A stretch of DNA of 64,000 nucleotides, taken from contig NC_060117.1 in the NCBI RefSeq assembly GCF_021155765.1, positions 8,708,001-8,772,000 on the forward strand, written 5' to 3'. Below, piece after piece: positions 12,601 to 27,600 of the stretch (positions are counted from its first letter, which is position 1; each line of letters starts with the position of its first letter). The notes beneath the pieces were generated by a model. The model was not told the origin of the DNA. It ran no database searches and was given only the letters and a program-made list of their open reading frames with translations. The DNA is from Diprion similis (lineage: Eukaryota; Arthropoda; Insecta; Hymenoptera; Diprionidae). The position numbers were made by a program, and so were the translations under genes.

Positions 12601-15600
12601 TCGAAATTGTATGTAGAATTCGTCTGTTATGTCCTTTTTTGCATTGCGATGCACAGCCTCTAATATTAGCCAAAACAGAAGACGTTTAACGCAGTCGGTA
12701 AAAACTAACTATAGCATCCCCTTAAGGAAACCGTATCGGGTGTTGATTTCGCCTCCAGGAAGTTGAAGATCAAAGTTGACCGAATTTTCTCAAGCTTTTG
12801 TATCAAAAAATTCAATCTAAGATTCGATTAGCTACGAGCTGATTGCAACCCCATTTAACACCTCCCAGGACGTGTCTGTATTTCTCGTTTGGCATTGCCA
12901 GAATTGTAATTACAACACGTTTCATTTTCACTTAAAAATTCCATATTCTTTATATAAACTTTTTGTATTACTCTTTTTAACTTCGTTCGTTTTAACCCTT
13001 TCAGTCACGCTATTCAGTTTCATTTTAGCACGGAAGTGCAATTGTACGTTTTCCATGTATTTTTCAACGCTGAATGCAAATCTAGTATTAAAAATTCAAT
13101 AAAATTAAAATCAATCCCCAAACTACGGTGAAAATGGGTTGAACTATCAACGGTGTTTTATACAGTGTACTTGAATGAGATTTATAATTCATTTTGAAAC
13201 AATACGATTTTAGACTGAAGATAAGTGCAACCCCCGATACTATCTATATGCACCCTAAGGAGGGTGAAAACTACCCCTATGCACTGAATTTTGTAAATCT
13301 AATGTCCATTCTGAGATCTCTGTCTATCAACCAATGAATTCCAAACGTTTTTAGTACACGTTTATTATCAAATTTCTCAGCTAACGAATTACATTCACGA
13401 AAATACGGTTTTACGGCATGGGCATTGAAAAGTCCACTTTTTGTGGCAGTGTTTGTTCCGTAAAGTGACGTTTCATACGGCAGCGAACAAAGTTGTGGAA
13501 TAAAGTCTTTATTCCGCAGTTTTGATGCGCAGTTCGAAGTACGCATCCCAAACTGCCGAATAAAGTAGCTTCGTCGAAGAGATCGCGACATAATTTCACT
13601 CTTCGTTTTGCTTTTCAATGACCATACCGTAAAAAATATTGTATGTGGCATGCACGTAAACCGTTTTTTGGCTCGGATAATCTCAGTACTCGCTTCCGGC
13701 TCGCCTTTTCAGCTCGTCCTGAAATCTTTATCCCTGCCAAAAAAACGGGCGGTTTACGGGCATGCCACATAAATAGCTTTTTTTTGCATATGTTATTTAT
13801 AACAATTGCCAACAATTATGGTTCCACAAAAAATCGTAATCATCCCAATGTTGAAGTGTTTGTGCAGCTAAAAAATTCAAAAACAAAAAAAAATATCAGG
13901 ACTGCTTATGGAATATAAAAAAATGACGAAAAAAAAGGTGTGATTACAGTGAATTCTGTGACTGAAGGCTTTTAACAGACTACCTTTATCTGAATGAAAA
14001 TTGGAATTGGGATAGCAGATTTTTGTTCACAGTAATAAATTGTGAATCGAGCTAACATTCCTTTAAAATTCTCTTTTTTTAGGCAGCCGAAGGCTTCGTC
14101 TTTGTGGTTGGTTGTGACCGAGGCCGGATCCTTTACGTCTCACAATCGGTTTCGCAAACGCTTAACTATTCTCAAGTTAGTATAACTTTCTTAAGCCTCT
14201 CTTATTAGATCGCCGATCACTGAATTCTTTAACAGTTCACTGCAGAAAGCGACTGTGAGTATCAGACTGGGTTTTGCACACACGCACACACACGCAGACA
14301 CACGGCACACCTATCTCCTGGTCACTACAGAGGTCATCGTCTGCCGTCTTCGATATATTTATACATTCCCAAGCATCTCGGTGTCGCTTATTCAACGATA
14401 CTAAAATAGCAAACATAGAATTTTTCGCTGTCAAATTCAAATGATTTCACTTGAGGTTGAAACCGTTAGAGAAGTCTGCGGAAATTCTAATTCAGGGCGG
14501 CCATACACCTGGAAAACCTGGAAATGTCCGGGGATTTTTAATTTGGATCTTGGAAAAAATTGAAAATATCTGTTTTCTATCATTGGATTCAGAAATGATT
14601 TTTTGAGGTAACAAGTTTACTTTTTTTCAACGAAAAAACAAATTGGCTTAAATTAACTTTTTTGTAGATCATATTTTTTTTCAATTCGAATTGAATTTGA
14701 ACCGAATACAGGGTCAATAAGCTGGACGATTCAGGTCTTAGTGACTTACCAGAACTGGAAAAATGACAGGGAAAACTAGGTTCTAGGTCCTGGGAAACCT
14801 AGAAGTGTCATGGAATTTTTTTCCCAAAAATTTGTGGCCATCCTGTAATTGTGCCAATGGTATTGCAACACCAATGAAAGAACATTCCTACTGTGTAAAA
14901 GAAATGGATCTGAAACAAATTCGAAAAACACAAGCTCATTGTCAGATATCAAGAATTTGAGAACCGGATATGCAATTGGAATATTCAAGATAATTCAACT
15001 CCAGTGTTTTTAACCCAATTCTCAAGTTTTAGGCGCTATTTTCTCTACGAATAAAAAGAAATTACTCATAGTTATCTCCGGAGTTGAGGAAAATACTGTG
15101 ATTGTGCAATCTGTTTAGACCGAGGCATATCGAAAATTAAAAAAGCAAAAACAATCCCGACATGGAAAAACTAAAAATTTGCTAAAAAAAAAAAAAAAGT
15201 GAAAATTGAGATAACATTATCGTGTGTTGCTCAAAAATCACATTTTCAATCACAGAATCAGCTTGAAATTGAGGATTTTTGAAAATAGCATTTTCATCAT
15301 TGGTTTTTCGATTTTGTATAAATTTCACCAGTGGCTGAAGATAATCTGAAAAAATTTCCGACACACTTTTGAGTTGGTAAGAAGATCATACTAAAAATGA
15401 TCAGAAACAAAGGGGGCGAGGTACATCAGCTGCTAATTTGACGTGGAACGCCCCATATGTATATTAGGGTGGACCTTATTTGGGGTCGACAAAATTTTCA
15501 TTCCCCCCAAATCTGTTCCAAAGTATTAAAAAAAAAATGAATATGTGTATGGATTTAAGGCGCTCAAAGCTGAGAAAGTTTTAAACGGAAAATAAAATAT

Positions 15601-18600
15601 TTAGTTTTTATAACCAGTCATTCCGTTTTTATGACTTTGATTTGCAAGTCAACAATAATTGCAAGGATTCGAAATTTTCAGGGTTTGTTCCTATCATTAT
15701 AAGCATTGACAACTCTGCTCTGAAAATTTTGAATCGTACCTATAATTTTCACCAAAATTATAAGAAACGAAGAAACTGGTTATAAAAACTATATATATTT
15801 TCGATCAGAGACTTTCTGAGCTTCCAAGTACGAGTTCCAGATGGCGTATCGACTTGAAACTTTACACAGTTTTTTTTTCTATTGTTTTTAACGACTTGGA
15901 ACATATCTAGGGGGTAGCCGAATGGGAATTGTATGGGCCCCGAAATGAAGGCAACCCTAATATATGAGGCATTACCATGCGGTTTCAAACGGTCAAAAAG
16001 TTATTTCGAAAGGTCAAAAAATTGTTTTTCAAATTTTCAAAATAGGTACCGTTATATCTTGAAAGTATACGATTAAACAGAAAAATATTTCTGACAAAAA
16101 AGTTGCAGTTTTACATAAACTTTGTGAAAAATTTTGTTTTGTAATTTTTTGAGTAGAAAAAATGACTGTTTTCATAAAAAATATACGAAAATAATTTTTT
16201 TCGATCGGTATGTCAGTTTCAATTTATCTGAAAAAATATCCAGACAATACTCTGAAGTATATCTTCGATATACTTCAGATAAATCGAAACTGACATATCG
16301 ACCAAAAAAAAATGATTTTCGTATGATTTTGAAGAATATGGTAATTTTTTTCAACTCGAAAAATTGCAAAACAAAATTTTGCAAAAAGTGTATGTAAAAC
16401 TGCAATTTTTTTGTCTGAAACATTTTTCTGTTTAATCGTATGCTTTCAAGATATAATGTTCCTCAGAAAATTTTGAAATTTTGAAACTTAAAAAGAAGCG
16501 ATTTAAAAATTTAAACTACTCTTCTTTATATAATAAATAACTTGACAAAATTTCAATTTTTTTGAAAGTGGACAACTTTTTGACCGTTCGAAACCGCATG
16601 GAATGTCTCATAGGTATACATAAACAGAGATTGTCACGGAAAAACATTTTAACCACGTCCATATTGGTGAGGGTAAAAAAAAATAATCGAATTAACATGG
16701 AATACTACGTAACCATTTTATGTGTATTAAGTGCTTACAATCGAAATTTGCTAACCGTTTACTTCGGCATCTTTGACAAGGATCAGGAATCGTTCCCTTC
16801 GAGGTTATGCCGTCGTCCTTGCAGCGACGGACGTGAAAAAATGTCTTTTAGATTGTCATCCACTTTCCTAGAGGGCAATTGTGACTTTACTTTATATCAA
16901 ACGCTGGTTCACACAGGGTGACTTACTGGGTCAGAACTGGTTCGACATCCTGCATCCCAAGGACGTTGCTAAGGTCAAAGAACAGCTTTCCTCCTCCGAT
17001 CTCAGCCCGAGGGAGCGTTTGATTGACGTTAAGAGTAAGTAAATATATATACGATTTATATGTCGTAAGTATGGAAAGGTGGTGCTACTTTTTTTTTTTT
17101 ATTTATGATTAATCGTGAGTGAAGAGTCCATAACTTGGTAATCACTGTGTTGCAATGTAGCTTACAAGCTTCAATTAATTATGACGCTATTATATGGAAG
17201 CTTGACAGATCCGTACAGAAAAATGAATAATTGCGGTAAAAGTTTTTGCCAGCATTTTAATTGCTAAATGCATTTTTTGAAAAACACAGTTCATCGGAAT
17301 TCTAGGAAGATAAAATATATCGACTGTAACTTGTTAGCGAATTTTTATTTGAAGGCATTCTTGCGCCTATTTTGAGACTCATATTTATCTCACTAGATCG
17401 GATTTGTCGAATCGAAAGTCCTCAGATACTAGATTCCATATTTGTGTGCCTATCAATCGAGCAGTTTCTACATTGAAAAGAGGATCACGTCGACGGATAT
17501 GTAAATTGCGTAACCGTTCCTCGACCGACAGGGATTCAATGCACCAGAATTCCTACTTTCCTCTGAGCCCGTGATACATAGAGTGCGTTCCAACATTAGC
17601 TCCCAGTGCTGACAACAATCTTTTATCCTAGAGAGTTTTTAGCGCTGCCAGCTAGTTTTTGATTTGAAGTTCGTGACTCGGGATTGATAGTCCTGTGGGG
17701 ATTCGTTTAAGAGACAGGAAACATAACCACTGTATCAAAATCATTCAAATGTCAGCCATCTTGTATATCGATCAAGGAATTCACTCCCTCCTCGATTGCC
17801 AAATATGTAACACCTAAAGCCCTTAGGAATATCATTTTAAGTAAGTCTAATACTAATTCTCCCAAATGATAATTTTTGTTTTTTCTTTCTTTCCTTTTAA
17901 TATCAATAAAGAAGCCTAGAGATGCCAGGCAGGACCCGCCAAAACGTCGCGAAATATACACAAAAAGAAAAATTGGCATTATGTAATTTACTGATCCCAA
18001 CCAACGAATCCCCACATGGTCAGCTAGTTTTGGAACGCACTGTATGTCCATACATTGTACACCAAGATATACCCGGAGTAATGAATTTCAACTTGACCGA
18101 ACATTCTCCGCGAGATGCGGAATGGGTCTTTGCACACATGGTTTAGCACGGTTGAATCGCCTCACGTTCCAGGCATGCGTTTGCCTTTTCTGACTAAATG
18201 TCAGCACGAGCACTGCACCAGCAGCGACGCAGAGTTGAAAAATATCGACTGCACACGGATAAGCAGCTGTATTCAAATCGCATAGAAACATCCTTCGTGA
18301 CCTCGTATTACATTATTGTAACATGTGTGCATAGCCTGCGAAAGTTATCCAAGAGCTTGTTGATTGCTCGGTGATCTTCACTTTCCGTGCAATATGTTTT
18401 GACTTTTTCTCTTGCTTTCATACGATGTAGTCTCGAATTAAAGTCATGTAGTACTTCTACCTTTACCGACCGAGCAAACTCGCCCTTTTTCCCCTATAAT
18501 AATTAAACAAACGAACGAAACGGGTTCGAATTTCGATGGTGCATCGCTCTTTTGTAGCGGAATGCAGAAAAGTTATTTATGTCCCGAAAACCGTTGAAAA

Positions 18601-21600
18601 ATGTTCGCTTTTTTCACAATTGGTTGGCCGTACGCCCAGCTGATCGTGAGAGCATTTTCTACTTACGAAATTATTGTAATTCCTATAGTTCTCGTCTACA
18701 TGAAAACAGTCTCATGGTTGCTCATTTTACTCCTCATTCTTTCCGGAATTGCGCAACGTATCACAGCTGCGCACTTTTTGGCCCCGGAAATGTGGCAATA
18801 CTAATACGTCTCAAGAAACTACACACTTTTTGACCATTTTCGGTGACTCTCCTAAATTCCGCTATAATAGAGCGAACCGCTGTTGAAATTTGAACCCTTT
18901 CTGTTTGTTTGATTATTTAATATAGGAAGAAAAAGGGTGAGTTTGCTCGGTCGGTAAGCGTAGGAGTACTACATGACCTAAATTCGTGATAGAAAAACCA
19001 GTTGGATTTTCTATGCATGCATGCAATTGTCGGGAAAGTCAATTAAATTGTCATTGATGCAAAATATAATTTTTACCATCATTGACTTAGAATTAGAGTT
19101 AAGAAAGTTTATCAAACGTGGTTCATAAATTAATTTCCGTTTCGAAAATATTTTTTCAAAAATTTTTCAATACACCTAATGTAACGTTCCATCCAAATTC
19201 AAAGTTTGGCATTTAGGTAAGAATAAAGAGATGTGTTATTCGTGAAAATTTGGTGTTACGCATAACTTGTCGAGTAATATGGCCTCTCTAAGGTTGTCGC
19301 AATTTGGTCTTCAGCAGCTAAGTATGGCGAATTTCAAAATCGTTAAGTACTCAGGGGATCACGGTCGATCGAACTCAGCATCCTTAACCCTTTGAGGCAT
19401 ACATTGTTTAAATGATCGTACGATTGTGAAAATTCTCAAACGATGGTTTTTGGGGTCACTGATTACGAATCTGCTATCAGATTTGCGAAATTCAAGATGG
19501 CGGCGAAAAATTTAAAAAATTGTGGAATTTTGCTGAAAATGACACGTAAGGGGTTTTTTGGGTCGCTGATTACGAATTCAAACTCAGATTTTCAAAACTC
19601 GAAATGGCGGATTCAAGATGGTAGTGAAAAATGTAGGAAATTGTGGAATTTAAAATTTTGAAAATATGATTTAGGATTCGTAATCAGCGACCCGAAAAAC
19701 CCCTCATGTGTCATTTTCAGCAAAATTCTACAATTTCCTAAATTTTTTGCTGCGATCTTGAATCCATCATTTTAAATTTTGAAAATCTGAGTTCAGATTC
19801 GTAATTAGCGGCCCCAATACCCACTTTCACTAAATTTCAAGTAGTTTCCTTAGTCAGATTCTTCAAAAATGAATTTTTCCGAAAAAAACGTCATTTTTTT
19901 AACTTGCTTATTTATAAATCTTATATTGTAAACAATTATGGTGATTAGACTGTATTTTTATGTTCATTCAATTACTAAAGTAACTAAAAAGTGCAAAAAA
20001 CCGGATCTGAATGGGTAAAAAAGTAAATAAATTAGAAAAATTCAAGAAAATTAAGGTGGGAACGTGGGTGAATCCTTATTTCAATCATTTTTGTCCGACC
20101 TGACCATAGATCTCGAAATTGATCACAGTTTACACAGTACACAATATCGAAAAATACAGTATTTCATATCACTCACGATGATGAGATGAGCAAAATTTCT
20201 GACGGGAGTTGACTTGTTATTTTAGCGATGCTCCCAGTCAAGACTGACGTACCACATGACATGTCGAGGTTCTGTCCGGGAGCTCGAAGGTCCTTTTTCT
20301 GCCGGATGAAGCGGAAACTGGACAACATGCGCTGCGGGAATCCCAAGGTGAAAGAGGAAGCAGACACAACGACTGGGTGTCATCGGCGTAAGAAACAGCA
20401 GAATAATGGTGAGCCTTGTACAAACCCAAGTAAAAATAATTTTTACAGTACCTACATTTTACGAAAGCACGAAAAAATAAGACATAGTTAGGAATCGGTG
20501 TTGTTGTTGTTTTTTTTTTCTTTTTTATTTGAAGTTTGTACGCAGAAAGCTATAAAAAGTTACGACAAATTGCCAACATCTACAATTGTCGACAAAAAAA
20601 AGAGTAAAAAATTAAATATCTATGAAAATGAAACTAAATCTTTGCGAATTTTCGTGAAAAAATGTCAACTTTTACGAAAACTTATGATGATTGATAGAAT
20701 TTTCTACGAGAAAAATTGAAAATTTACTGGCGTTAACAATGAAAGTAAAATGTCGTGAACTGTTATAGAATTTGACGAAAGTATACAGAAATCTACGATT
20801 GAATAAAAACATCTGTCATTTATTTATATGGGTCATTCCATATCATTTCAACGACGTTTTTTCAACAACCCCTTCGATTTTTTTTATTTTCTAATATGTT
20901 ATTAAACATGCGGAAAGAAGTATTCACCTCATTTTTTAGCTCTTTATCTCAACCCGTACCGCAGTCATCGATTTTAGAAGAAATATTCATAACTTCTACA
21001 AAAATCAAAATACTTTAACGTTTGAGTAGACCATTTTTAAGAAATGTTTTTATTATTTTTCGAAGAAAAAATCAAAAATTAAAAATAAACAATTTTTCAT
21101 ATCATTTTGGCCGTTTTAGCCGTTTTTAGACAAAAAAAAAAGTCGATTTTTATTCAATGGGAGACCTTTGAGTTGTTCAACAACATTTTCGAGATACTAA
21201 TGAAGATGGGATTCAAATAACTTCTTATAAAAAAAATAGTTTTTCTATTTTTTTTATTTTTTCTTTAAAAAGTACGCAAAAAAAAACAGAAAAAAATGGT
21301 CTGCTCAAAAGTTGAAATATTTTGATTTTTGTAGAAGTTATGAATATTTTAAGAATATTTCTTCTAAAATCAATAACTGCGGTACGGGTTGAGATGAATA
21401 GCTAGAAATTTAGGTGGATATTTCTTTCTGCATGTATAATCACATATCAAGAAATTTTTAAAATCGAAGGGGTCATCGAAAAAACGTCGTTGAATTGATA
21501 TAGAACGACCCATATAATTCTTGAAAACTGCGAGTTCTTATATACAAGAGTGGAGGAAATCTAGAAGCTCTAAAACGAATAAATTATTTCTCACATTAAT

Positions 21601-24600
21601 TTTGAAAAAAATATGAATTTTTCGGAATGATTCTCTATAATAATAGTAAAAATATCTAAAAAAAAAAAGTATATAAAATACTATTTTTGAACTACTGCTA
21701 GATGTATCACTCTCTCAAAAAAAGAAAAAAAAAATTATCAAAGGCAAGTCAAATATCTAGCATAGATCATGGATCTGTCTTTAAAGACATCTCTTCTCAT
21801 CTTTTTATTACAATCTGAACGTGTTCAGAAAATATGTCGAATATTTTTGAACTCACCTGGTCTCAATGAGTGGCTGGCAAAAAAAAAGGTCAACATGTTT
21901 CTCTAAACTAGAAGTTCTACGATATTCGAAAAAAACTATCCATTATCAATTAAGAAAAAGAAAGTCATTCTACTACTTTATTCATCAAAAACAAAGTGAT
22001 TATATGAAAACTTCTATTCATTAACCTATTAAACTAATAACTATTCACCAACAGGTATTCTGAATTCCCTAAATAGACGTAGAGATTTTCGTAGAACTAG
22101 TAGGAATTTTATTCCACCAGAAAAGTTCTTCTCAAAGGGAAACCTCTGACTCGTGTTGCTTACAAGCACAATGTGCAGCGCATGATTGAGCAATGAAAAA
22201 TACGACGACGGAACAGAATGTGCCTTGTACTCAATAAAACAGTCTCCCTTTCTCTAGGGACACGCGTGTCTGGCTCTACCTTTGAGTTTCGGGTCTAACC
22301 TAACCTAACCGAATCTCGAGTTACGTTTGTATGAAATCAAGGGTATAAGATGCTCTTTTTGAACTATTGACATTATTGTTATTTTGTCATCGTTTCCCTT
22401 ATGGTTTTCAGGAATTGTTGGATGAAAACCGTCCCATAACCTCGAAAAATCCATGTATTTAAGTGCTCGAGGGATATGACGGACGGTCTATTTTTCAGAA
22501 CAGTCTTTTTTCCTAATTGTGCAACATCACAATTAGTATTCAGCGTGTTTTTGTCCTTCGGAAAAAGTTTTCTAGTAATAGGTAAACAAAAACAGTTGAC
22601 ACAGTACAAATTTTTGAAAATGTGCCGCTGTTGAATAGACGGAACTTCATGCAATTTTTAAAAACTTGGAAACCCATCACTACTTATACAATTACCGCAA
22701 CAGAAACCATAGAAATTCTTATCTTCTAATATTTTGCTAATTATTATGAACTAGTCTGCCGTTTCTTTAGAAATGCCTATAGATTTTCAACTTCGTATGC
22801 AAATGCGATGATACAAACATTAATTACGATGTTGTTTGGGTTGAAAGATTTTACTGAAAATTATTTACATTAACAGAAGAAACTTAGAATCTTTTGATTC
22901 CGTGAAGATTGCTGCCAATAATAAGAGTTTCCATAAACTTCTGCATAAATCACTCCCTTGTTTATAATTTCACACTAACCAAATTCCCGTTGCATAAGTG
23001 GATTATTTCAGCTTAGGATTTAGCTGGCTTAGCATTTTTCACTCGGCACGGGAACAGCGTTGATCCGATTACCGTCCGTAGTCCTTTCGGCATTGAACAT
23101 TAGTGGTCATTAGTTAGGAATTCTTCATTCTTACGGATGATTGTGCGTCGGTCGTTTGATCGTTGACAATTGTGGCGGTAACGGATTTCTGTTCGAATGA
23201 TATGCATCGTTGAAACGAACGAAAAACGAACACCCTGATTCCTTGCAGATTAACTTTACACAGTCAAAATCACGACGATATGTTTGAAAATTAAGCGGTC
23301 TCAAAGCAACAGAATTCTCTGGAAAGCTTAACTCTTCGTCTTTCCATGAAAACTCTACGAAAAACGACAATCTGCATGATTTTCTGTTCACTTCTCAGTA
23401 GGGTTGCGTTTGCCGATCTCGCTGCAAACTTCATATCCATCGAAAATCTCCCACTTTTCACACTTGTAACACAATACAGTTCGCACTAACCTCGAAAGCT
23501 ATTGAAAAAAAAAATGTCCTCGTGACGTCAGGGCCTGGTTGTCGGCGCCATTTTATCACCACATAACCTAAGTTTTGTATCTTAGTAGAGAGGCAAATCG
23601 TAATTGTTGGGGCTTAAAATTACTCATGTCAAAAAAAGATGGTCAACAGTCACTTGTCAGCCTGGTTTCATTGATTTGATATTTTCCCACCAGATGACGC
23701 ATTGAAAGTTACAATCCCAATACCTAACAGCTGTAAACCGAATGGTCGTTCCAGATTGTAAGTATTGCGTCATTCAGTGCACCGGATATTTGAAGGCTTG
23801 GGCTCCAGCGAAAATCGGACTTGAAGAGCAGGAAGGCGAAGACGATGGAGAAGCGTGCAATCTTTCCTGCCTCGTAGCGGTAGGTCGAGTCCAACCGCAA
23901 CTTCCGGCTTTCTCTGCACCCCGAAGACCGCATTTGCGAACGATTCAGTTCATTTCACGTCACGCAATGGATGGGAAATTTTTATCCGTCGATCAGAGGT
24001 CAGTAGTGCTCAGAATGACCAAAAATAATCGATTGTCGATTAAATCGACTCTTTTTTCCCGATTAATCAAGTATAATGGATTATTTTTGAAAGTCGATTA
24101 ATCGACCGACTCGATTATTTTTCCTCACAATCGATTTTGTTTTTTACTCCCATTAACGATGGAGTACGATATAAATTTTTGTAATTAAAGTATCAATTAT
24201 TACCATTTTCTTACTCACTAAGTATCTATTTCATGTAATAAGTGAAGTATAAAATGAATATTCTTAACTGAAATAGGAAAATATTCTGAATGACACTATA
24301 AATTATCAAAAAACTTTTCCGCTATTAAAACTACATACTGAAATTCATGAATTTTTGGTTTCATATACACCATTTTCAAAAAATATGAAATAATTGATCA
24401 ATCGATTTAATTTGATCGAGTCCTGTTCGATTATTCTTTTGACTCGATTAATCGATGCATCGATTATTTTCAGCTTATTGTTAGTGGGCATCGCTAGACT
24501 CAGTACACCAGGTTTTTAAACCGGACACTATAATTATACGAACGTTGGAATATTGAGAGTACAAACACGTATGACTGCCGTAAACCAATTTCTCACGTGC

Positions 24601-27600
24601 TGTCGATGAATTAACACGTTATTCATTCGTTATTGATAAAAAAATATGAAAAAATTGTATGATTCAATAGTCTAACCTAGTAGTAAGAATTCGAAATGGT
24701 AAAAGGTAGAGACAAAAGTTGTTTACGAAAAAATAGTCTCAATTTTTTATTCCAGTAGATAATAATTATCCGTTGATATTGATCGGTTTGTTTCGTTTGA
24801 CAGCAACAGCTTTTGCTTTTACTTGAGAAATGTGTTTACATTGCAGAAATAAAATTTTCTAAATCTTCGTGGAAGGATATGTTTTAACTGCAATTTTGAA
24901 AGAGCGCTTTTGAAGTCCAAAGTTTATCCAATCAAATGACACGAAAAATTTTTTTACCACCAAGTCGCATTCAATGATACGGAATTGAATTCTCTACAAA
25001 ATTAGTGCCATTTGGATTTTTGTTGTTAAGTCATTCGTTCAGCCATTAACGTTAAAAGATGAATTTTTACGTAAAATTAACTTTCGGGGCTTATAACTCT
25101 TGAACCATTTGATCTAGGAATTTCGTAATATTATGAGATGCAGCTGAATGGCAACAATAGAATAAAAAATGATATCATCCCTACAATATTCGAATTGAAA
25201 AAACTCGGTACCCCAAAAACGCCTCATTAAAATATCGATTCAAGAGATATATTCCTTTGATAACATTTTTCTTGTTTATTTTTTATTGCTATGTACAAGT
25301 TTTTCAGGTTGCAAGCAAAAAAATGTTACTCCCAATTGAAACACCTTAGTATGATTAACGCTATTGTATGTGCTAAAAGAATTTTCATATTTTTCTTCTA
25401 TTCTGACTAGGAACATCAGTTTAGTGTCCCCCTCTGATTTCGGCGAGACTCATGTATGTTGTAGAACATTGAAAACAAAACGACACGTATTTTTTTTTAT
25501 CTGCGGTAAAATGGTTTAAAGGGGTGAAAACGACTCCCAAAAATAGAGACCGAACGGGGTGATTTCTTGATGCGCTTGTTGTATTTGGATGAAACCAACG
25601 CTGAAATGTTTCTATTCATTATTAAAATATTTCAGCAATGGTTTCATACAAATACATGAAGCGCATCAAGAAATCACCCCATTCTTGGTGGCCATTTGCA
25701 CCCCTTTAAACCATTTTTCCACTGATAAAAAAATTCCGCGTCTCTTTGTTTTCAATGTTCTACAACATACATGAGTCTCAACGAAATCAGAGGGTGAGAC
25801 CAAACGGACGTGCTTTGTGAGTCGAAACATTTATGAATTTTAATAGCACATGATTACATCTAATACTTTTCGGATTCCAGAGCCACACTGGTGCTCGGTT
25901 TTCTTCCTCAAGAGCTGTTAGGAACGAATATGTACGAGTACTACCACCACGATGATATTCCGCACCTCGCAGAGTCTCACAAAGCAGCTCTCCAGGCACG
26001 AGAACAAATAACCACGCAGGTGAATGATCAAGCATATATTTTAAGCCGTCGTTAATGATGCCGAAGCTTCAACCACGTCGATCTGTATTCCATTAGGTGT
26101 ACAGGTTCAGGAGCAAAGAGGCCACTTTCGTCCGGATGCAGTCAGAGTTCAAGTCTTTCCGGAATCCTTGGACGAAAGATGTCGAGTCGCTGATAGCTAA
26201 GAACTCCGCAATTTTGTAAGGTGTTCGAACATTGAAGTCTCCAGATTTTTTACAGCGACAATGAGTAATGTGAAATTTCATTTCGCAGCTCCGACGTGAG
26301 GCGAGTCGAAAGTAGCGCGACAAAATCCGAAGACTCCAACCTTCAGGGAAACTACGATTATCTCGCCCAAAGTAATTATCACCTCAAATCCACTGCTTCA
26401 TCAGGTATCAATCGAATATCTACTATGTCTCTCGAGGTAGATAATCCAGGCAATCCGCATGAACTTGACCATCCTTCTCGCTTTGATAGTCAGCAACATA
26501 TACCAGTTTTCCGTCACTTCACGGTGTTCAAAGTTCACTTCTGCATGTTCTGATACTCGGCTATGGTAATCAATGAAATGGAAATGGTGGGTTTTCATCT
26601 TCACTATCCGTTTCTTCCAATCCAGGTAACGGTGGATTGGAAAGACTGATCAGAAGTCACATAGAGGTGAGTAAAATCGGAAGACAAATAGCCGAGGAAG
26701 TCTTGGACTCGCAACGGAAGGGTGAGGACTCCTCCCCAGATCCAGGATCGGAGCCTGCTTCCAGAAATACAGAGGTAATAATGGCATAACCTTGGCATAA
26801 CATGAAATGCACGAAACGCATGAATTTCTCTCGGTGGTTCTTCATCAAGATCAACTAGCGGTCAAAGAAATTTTGCATTCTTCAATATGTGAAACTCAGA
26901 GTGACCAACCTTCTACACATGAAATTTCAGAATCGGTTGACGCACGATTAAAGCGCTTTGATTGAATAATGATCATACGCAAGCATTTTGGATTCCCCCA
27001 AATAATGTTTCCAATATGTCACTGATTATGATGATGCTAAATAATATGAAAAAACATTGGATTTACGAACATATCGATAATATTTTCTTTGTATCTAACT
27101 TTTACGGCAAAATTTATGTTACTGTGTCGTTCTTGTCAGTCAAACAATCTTATACGGTATCCCATGAAAAATGCACCAAACCATAACAGACATCATGTTC
27201 AATTCTTATGATACAAGTTGCTTAAACACCCATCGAGGATTCAACCATACTTGATTTAGAGCAGTTTTAAGTCAGTGAATTTGCCTGTGTTAAATTTGTT
27301 CAAAATTGTAAAAGAAAACAGCTGTTCGAATATTTTTTGGGTCGCCGATTCCAAATCACACGTCCAGAGTTTGAATTTCAAGATGACTGATCCAATGTGG
27401 ACAGAAAGAATGAAATTTGGTTATCCGGCATTATCAGGGTCGTTGATTTCGAAGTTACGGTTACCTAGCCCGTTTTCCGACAATCCGAAAATACAATCAA
27501 CTGAATATCGGCATCTGTTTGGTAATGGTTTTGAATAAACTACGGATTCGTCAGAAATTCGGATCTGGTGGTGGTGCTTGATTCAAAAGTCAGCTCAAAT

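Larger units (their letters stand above)
9990..14080. other. cyc: cycle intron, mostly unassigned AT-rich DNA
   Basis: Apart from the short fold-back at 11529 and the repeat at 13411, I see no supported gene in this stretch. A somewhat GC-richer island at 11100-11480 is open in several frames on both strands, but no protein family is recognisable. Confidence 0.4.

Noticed and set aside
16562..16921. 119-codon open frame running into the cycle exon at 16917
   Set aside because: It lies in the arm of a fold-back element and is out of phase with the cycle exon, which has a good acceptor.
18579..18833. Open frames inside the family B element as a transposase
   Set aside because: Under 90 codons, not conserved in the other copies, and no catalytic motif.
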